From NCBI RefSeq assembly GCF_001816145.1, contig NZ_MDZB01000022.1:47442-111441 (forward strand): a stretch of 64,000 nucleotides of DNA, in the 5' to 3' direction. Source of the DNA: Hymenobacter lapidarius. GTDB taxonomy: Bacteria; Bacteroidota; Bacteroidia; Cytophagales; Hymenobacteraceae. This document shows positions 60,535 to 64,000 of this stretch, piece after piece. The notes below the pieces were generated by a model. The model was not told where the DNA came from. It saw nothing but the letters and a program-made list of their open reading frames with translations, and searched no databases. How positions within the stretch are numbered: position 1 is the first letter of the stretch; each line of letters begins with the position of its first letter. A program made the translations under genes and the position numbers.

Positions 60535-63519
60535 TTATTGCGCCAGTTTCTCGTCAGCCAAGCGGAACGGATTGGCTTGATTGAGATTAAGCACGAAGCG
60601 GATGCGGTCGGTGAAGTCCTTGCGGCTGCTGGGCAGGCCGTTTTTGTATTGCGAGCCGGCCACGGGCAGGTACACTTCCAGCACGTTGCGGACGATGGGC
60701 AGCGCCAGGCCCGCGTCGTAGAACAGGCCTTGGGCCGGGAGGTTGGGGTGCAGTTGACGCTGTTCGGCAATCACGCCAAAATCGGCAAACACCCCCAGTT
60801 TGGTAATCGGCAAATCAGCGTACAGGTTGAGCGTGCTGAGCCACTCCCTGCTAACAACGGGGACATAGGCTTTGAAAGCGCCGTCGCGGTTATCGGTCTG
60901 GTGCAGCTGCGCGGTGACACTGTTTGAAATCTGCTGGCGGTCGAGGAACGCGGTTTGGCGGCGGTAGTCGGGGCTGCCGCTCAGGCCCAGCACAAAGGCC
61001 GGGTTGCTGGACTGGGTGAGAAAGCGCCCGCCAAAAAGGCGAACCGACGCCCGTTTCTTAGGGGAATAAAACCGCTCGTAGGTGGCGTGGGCCCGGAGCA
61101 GCAGCGCCGACCCGGTGCGCGCGAGCTCGGTGGGCTTGTTGTCGAATTGGTTGAGCTCGACGTGGGCTGTCCAGCTGTGCAGGGCGTTGCCGCCGCGCAC
61201 GGCGTACTCGCCCGAAATGGCGTTGGTCACGCCCCGGTCCTGGTCATCGACGGACGTGGTGGACAGTTTGAACCGGTGCTGGGGCTGGTCGTAGGCCGAA
61301 TGCGGCAGCACCACCGTGATGCTGGGCTCCAGCTTAAGGTAGCGCTCAAAGCGCTGCAGCGTGACGCCGGTGGTTACCTGCCGGCTGCCTTTGGCAGGCA
61401 GCACGTTGAGGTTGAGCGAGGCGATGCCGTTGAGCTCGTTGCGGCTGAAGCTGTACATGGGCATGGCCAGGTACTGCACCCGCTTGGTGGTAAGCAAGCC
61501 GTTGTAGAACGCCGCCCCGAGCATGAGCTTGTCGGAGGTGTTGGCCCCCAGCACGGGCACCCAGTTGATAACTGACCGGTCCCAACGCTCCACGCTCAGC
61601 AGGGGCTTCAGGCGCAGGGGTTCCCAGCGGCGGAAGCTGCCGTCGGCCAGTTTCAGGCGGTCGTCGCGGCGGTTGAGCTGGGGCGTGAGGTATTCGGCAT
61701 CTACCACCACGGCGGCCACGTTTTCGCGGCGAAAATCAAGCTGGGTCTGGTCCTCGTCTTCGGGGTCGCCGAAGGGCTTGGTCCAGAGCGTCTGCAGGAC
61801 TTTGCCCTGCGCATCCACCGTGGACACGGGCACCGACCAGAGCACCGGCGAGTCGGTGCGGACCAGCACTTTTACCACGTCGCCGATTATTTGGGTGGCA
61901 AAAATGTCGGCGTCGTACTCGCGGGTGTTGGTGAGCATCTCCCGGAAAAACCAGTCGAGCTTTTGCCCGGTGATTTCTTCAAATACCGCCTCCATGTCCT
62001 CGGGGTAGGGGTGCTTGAACTGCCACTTGGTGTAGTAGGCACGCATTGCATCGTCAAACGTAGCCTGGCCCAAGTAGCCGGCCAGGTATTTCATCAGCGC
62101 CGCCGTTTTGAAGTACACAATCACGCCGTAGTTCACCTGGCCGTAGGCGGCCGAGCCGGGGCCCTGCACCGGCTGGTCGAGCCCGCGGCTGGCCATCACC
62201 TGGTAGGGCAGGAGGTTGAGGGCGCTGCCGGGTAGGTTTTCAATGCCCAGGGACGAAACGGCCTTCGGGCTTTTATAAAGGTCGCCCAGAATGCCCGCCT
62301 GCGGGTTTTCGCGGCCTTCCACCCGCAATTGCTCGTAGCTGTTCACGCCCTCGTCCAGCCAGGGAAAGTCGCGCTCGTTGCTGCCCAGAATGCCGTAAAA
62401 CCAGTTGTGGCCCACCTCGTGGATAATGGCGCTGGGCTGCGTCACGGTCACCATGGGGTACTCCATGCCGGAGCCCGCGCTCAGGGCGCCATCCACGGCG
62501 GTGGCTGCGGAGTAGGGGTATTCGCCCACCCAGCGGGAGTAGTAGGTAAGGGCGTCATTCACGTCCTGCAGGCCCTTTATCCACTGCTCGGGCTGGTTGT
62601 TGGTGAAGAGCACCCAGGAAGTGACGGTGCGGCCCGAAGCCAGCGTCACGGTGTCCTTCAGCACGTTGAAGCGCTTGTCGGCGAACCAGGCGAAGTCGTG
62701 CACCCGGCCCTGCTTGTAGCGCAGGGTTTTGGTGGCGGCGTCGGAAGGCGGGAAGGCCCGGTCGGTGCCAAAGTCCTTGGCGGTTTTCTTGAGGGCCGTG
62801 GCGGCGGCCAGGGCGTCCATCCGGGCGCGCTCGTCGGGGTTTTGCAGCTCGCCGGTGGCGCCCACCGTGTAGTTGGCGGGCAGGGTGATGGTGACGTCGA
62901 ACGAGCCAAATTCCGAATAAAACTCGCCCTGGTCCAGGTAGGGCATCGGGTGCCAGCCGCGCCGGTCGTACACCGCCGGCTTGGGGAACCACTGCGTTAT
63001 CTGGTAGCTCTGCTCCACGTGCCCGAACCGCGAAAACGACGCCGGAATCTTCACCCGAAACGGCGTGCTGATGCGCACGCTGGCCCCGGCCGCCAGCCGC
63101 TGCGGCAGCAGCAGCTTGGCCATGTCGGGGTTGTTGGGGTCAACTTCCAGCTTGGCCGCCTGCCCGTTCACCTTGAAGTCGAGCCCGTCGATGTAGCCGC
63201 GGTCGGCGGCTTTGGCGAACTGGAATTTGCGTTCGCCGTTGCGCAGCTGCTGCTTGGCAAACGCCGTGCTGTTGTCGCGGTAGGCATTGGGCCAGAGGTG
63301 AAACCAGATGAAGGAGAGCGTGGCGGGCGAGTTGTTGGTGTACGTCAGCTCCTCGCGGCCCGTGAGCTGGTGGGTTTTGTCATCGAGGGTCACGTCGATG
63401 GAATAATTTACTTCCTGCTGGAAGTACGGCGCCGCTGACGGGCGGGCGGGTTTGGCGGGTTGCGCCAGGCTCAGGCCGGGCAGCAACGCCACCAGGCCGC
63501 AGAGTATGCGTTTTTTCAT
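60535..63519 (-). CDS. Large M1-family metallopeptidase, secreted
   Basis: The product has 994 residues from the ATG at 63519, giving signal MKKRILCGLVALLPGLSLAQ. The N-terminal beta domain has the GREELTYTNNSPATLSFIWFHLWPNAY stretch. The substrate motif is AGSGMEYPMV, and the zinc motif HEVGHNWFYG with the distal Glu in WLDEGVNSYEQ. The last ~330 residues are rich in beta strands (LLTTKRVQYLAMPMYSFSRNELNGIASLNLNV and so on), a large C-terminal extension not found in the classical aminopeptidase N and possibly barrel-like. It is divergent from the DUF1648 gene. Confidence 0.9.
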   Translation of the reverse strand: MKKRILCGLVALLPGLSLAQPAKPARPSAAPYFQQEVNYSIDVTLDDKTHQLTGREELTYTNNSPATLSFIWFHLWPNAYRDNSTAFAKQQLRNGERKFQFAKAADRGYIDGLDFKVNGQAAKLEVDPNNPDMAKLLLPQRLAAGASVRISTPFRVKIPASFSRFGHVEQSYQITQWFPKPAVYDRRGWHPMPYLDQGEFYSEFGSFDVTITLPANYTVGATGELQNPDERARMDALAAATALKKTAKDFGTDRAFPPSDAATKTLRYKQGRVHDFAWFADKRFNVLKDTVTLASGRTVTSWVLFTNNQPEQWIKGLQDVNDALTYYSRWVGEYPYSAATAVDGALSAGSGMEYPMVTVTQPSAIIHEVGHNWFYGILGSNERDFPWLDEGVNSYEQLRVEGRENPQAGILGDLYKSPKAVSSLGIENLPGSALNLLPYQVMASRGLDQPVQGPGSAAYGQVNYGVIVYFKTAALMKYLAGYLGQATFDDAMRAYYTKWQFKHPYPEDMEAVFEEITGQKLDWFFREMLTNTREYDADIFATQIIGDVVKVLVRTDSPVLWSVPVSTVDAQGKVLQTLWTKPFGDPEDEDQTQLDFRRENVAAVVVDAEYLTPQLNRRDDRLKLADGSFRRWEPLRLKPLLSVERWDRSVINWVPVLGANTSDKLMLGAAFYNGLLTTKRVQYLAMPMYSFSRNELNGIASLNLNVLPAKGSRQVTTGVTLQRFERYLKLEPSITVVLPHSAYDQPQHRFKLSTTSVDDQDRGVTNAISGEYAVRGGNALHSWTAHVELNQFDNKPTELARTGSALLLRAHATYERFYSPKKRASVRLFGGRFLTQSSNPAFVLGLSGSPDYRRQTAFLDRQQISNSVTAQLHQTDNRDGAFKAYVPVVSREWLSTLNLYADLPITKLGVFADFGVIAEQRQLHPNLPAQGLFYDAGLALPIVRNVLEVYLPVAGSQYKNGLPSSRKDFTDRIRFVLNLNQANPFRLADEKLAQ

Positions 63520-63633
63520 GCTAAAATTGGCGGGCCAGGAGTAGAACCGGGCCCTTGGGGCGAAGCTACGGCGCGTCCCCGAACTGTGGCCGCTTGGAGG
63601 TCCCGCCCAGGGTATAAAACCCGGCATCTGTAC

Positions 63634-63641
63634 TATTTTTG
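63634..63641 (+). promoter_or_regulatory. -7 promoter box for the DUF1648 gene
   Basis: TATTTTTG matches TANNTTTG exactly, ~70 nt before the ATG at 63713. No clear -33 TTTG is present. Confidence 0.4.
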
Positions 63642-63712
63642 AACAGTCAACGAACACCCACATTCAACCGGCTTACGGCTGTGGCCCACTGGTTGCCAGT
63701 TCAGCGCCAACA

Positions 63713-63904
63713 ATGGAAACAAGACCAAAGCTGTCGATTACGCAAACACCTGGCGATAGAAAACGCGAACTGCTGGCGTGGGTCGTGCTTGCGCTACTTT
63801 GGGCCCTGGCTGGCTGGAGCTACTTCCAATTGCCCGACACCATTCCGGTGCATTACGGACTCGAGGGCCAGCCGGACCGGTACGGGGAAAAGGGAAGCGT
63901 GCTA
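63713..63904 (+). pseudogene. DUF1648 (SdpI-like) gene truncated by an IS element
   Basis: From the ATG at 63713 the frame has a polar start, one membrane helix (LLAWVVLALLWALAGWSYFQL) and the DUF1648 motif DTIPVHYGLEGQPDRYGEK. This motif normally opens a larger multi-helix membrane protein. About 20 residues later the frame runs into the IS end and stops at 63922. The rest of the gene, if intact on the other side, lies outside the window. Confidence 0.7.
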
Positions 63905-64000
63905 GGACGTGTGAACAATTAAAGCCACATCAGGATGGCTCCTAGCGTGACCATTGCCAGAAAGGTACTGGCGTTCTTCTCGTAACGCGAGGCGAGGGCC
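63905..64000 (-). mobile_element. IS5-family insertion sequence, right part outside window
   Basis: The element seems to begin at or just after a CTAG (63902-63905), the target typical of IS427-type IS5 elements. The terminal sequence GGACGTGTGAACAATT would be its inverted repeat end, and the only coding sequence seen is a transposase C terminus on the minus strand. The far end is beyond the window. Confidence 0.65.
63919..64000 (-). CDS. IS5-family transposase (C-terminal end only)
   Basis: The minus-strand frame reads ALASRYEKNASTFLAM then VTLGAILMWL and a stop, 26 codons that run off the window. The RYEK...FLAM...W ending is the typical C terminus of IS5/IS427 DDE transposases, which cut and paste the element. 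The stop codon lies ~14 bp inside the presumed element end. Confidence 0.75.
   Translation of the reverse strand, partial: ALASRYEKNASTFLAMVTLGAILMWL

Overview
The window is a GC-rich chromosomal segment of a Bacteroidota bacterium. Protein content and sequence style fit the Hymenobacter group (Cytophagales): DUF2911 and DUF3078 proteins, a TonB receptor, a BLUF photoreceptor, many Cys-lipidated proteins, promoters with the Bacteroidota -7 box TANNTTTG, and little sign of Shine-Dalgarno sequences. The taxonomic call is inferred from the sequence alone.

Layout. 1-2627: the end of preA (pyrimidine catabolism), a lipoprotein, and an XdhC-type maturation factor. 2818-6795: a molybdenum aldehyde/xanthine oxidoreductase of PaoABC type, in one leftward operon with the XdhC gene. 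7167-12343: a small membrane peptide, an OmpR/EnvZ-like two-component pair, four tandem 11-bp repeats just upstream of a TANNTTTG promoter, then a SulP anion (likely bicarbonate) transporter and a beta-carbonic anhydrase, closed by a strong terminator. 12391-17060: an M1 aminopeptidase divergent from a TonB receptor. 17214-21621: the most striking part. It holds a promoter, a SAM-I-type riboswitch, a 15-codon ORF with six consecutive Cys codons, a long structured leader, an ATP-grasp ligase of unknown function, an SsuD/SfnG-like flavin monooxygenase and an APC amino-acid permease. It reads as a sulfur-starvation operon with two stacked sulfur sensors. 21632-30820: a lipoprotein, a stray 5' fragment of a topB homologue, an HD hydrolase, a GAF protein with a frameshifted C terminus, topB, an Lgt-like membrane protein fused to a beta-rich domain, and an SDR/DUF2867 protein. 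30941-40083: DUF2911, lipoproteins, an M28 peptidase, an SseB protein, a lipoprotein/SCO/cytochrome c operon, a DACNV sensor protein and a flavoprotein. 40170-50817: a cation/proton antiporter, a ClC channel, a yeast-type cytosine deaminase, an AddB-like nuclease, a BLUF protein, DUF3078, and a Gfo/Idh/MocA + DegT sugar pair. 51029-64000: a lipoprotein, a GT2, an FtsE-like ATPase, a transaldolase-family aldolase, SRP RNA, guaA, a class-I amidotransferase, an S41 peptidase, dGTPase, a large M1 peptidase, and a DUF1648 gene cut by an IS5-type element at the window end.

Two patterns run across the window. A family of imperfect palindromes built on GTCATGCTGAGC recurs between genes (six copies seen). 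Several genes have a TANNTTTG-like box 4-5 nt before the start codon, which predicts leaderless or nearly leaderless transcripts. No rRNA, tRNA or CRISPR array was seen.
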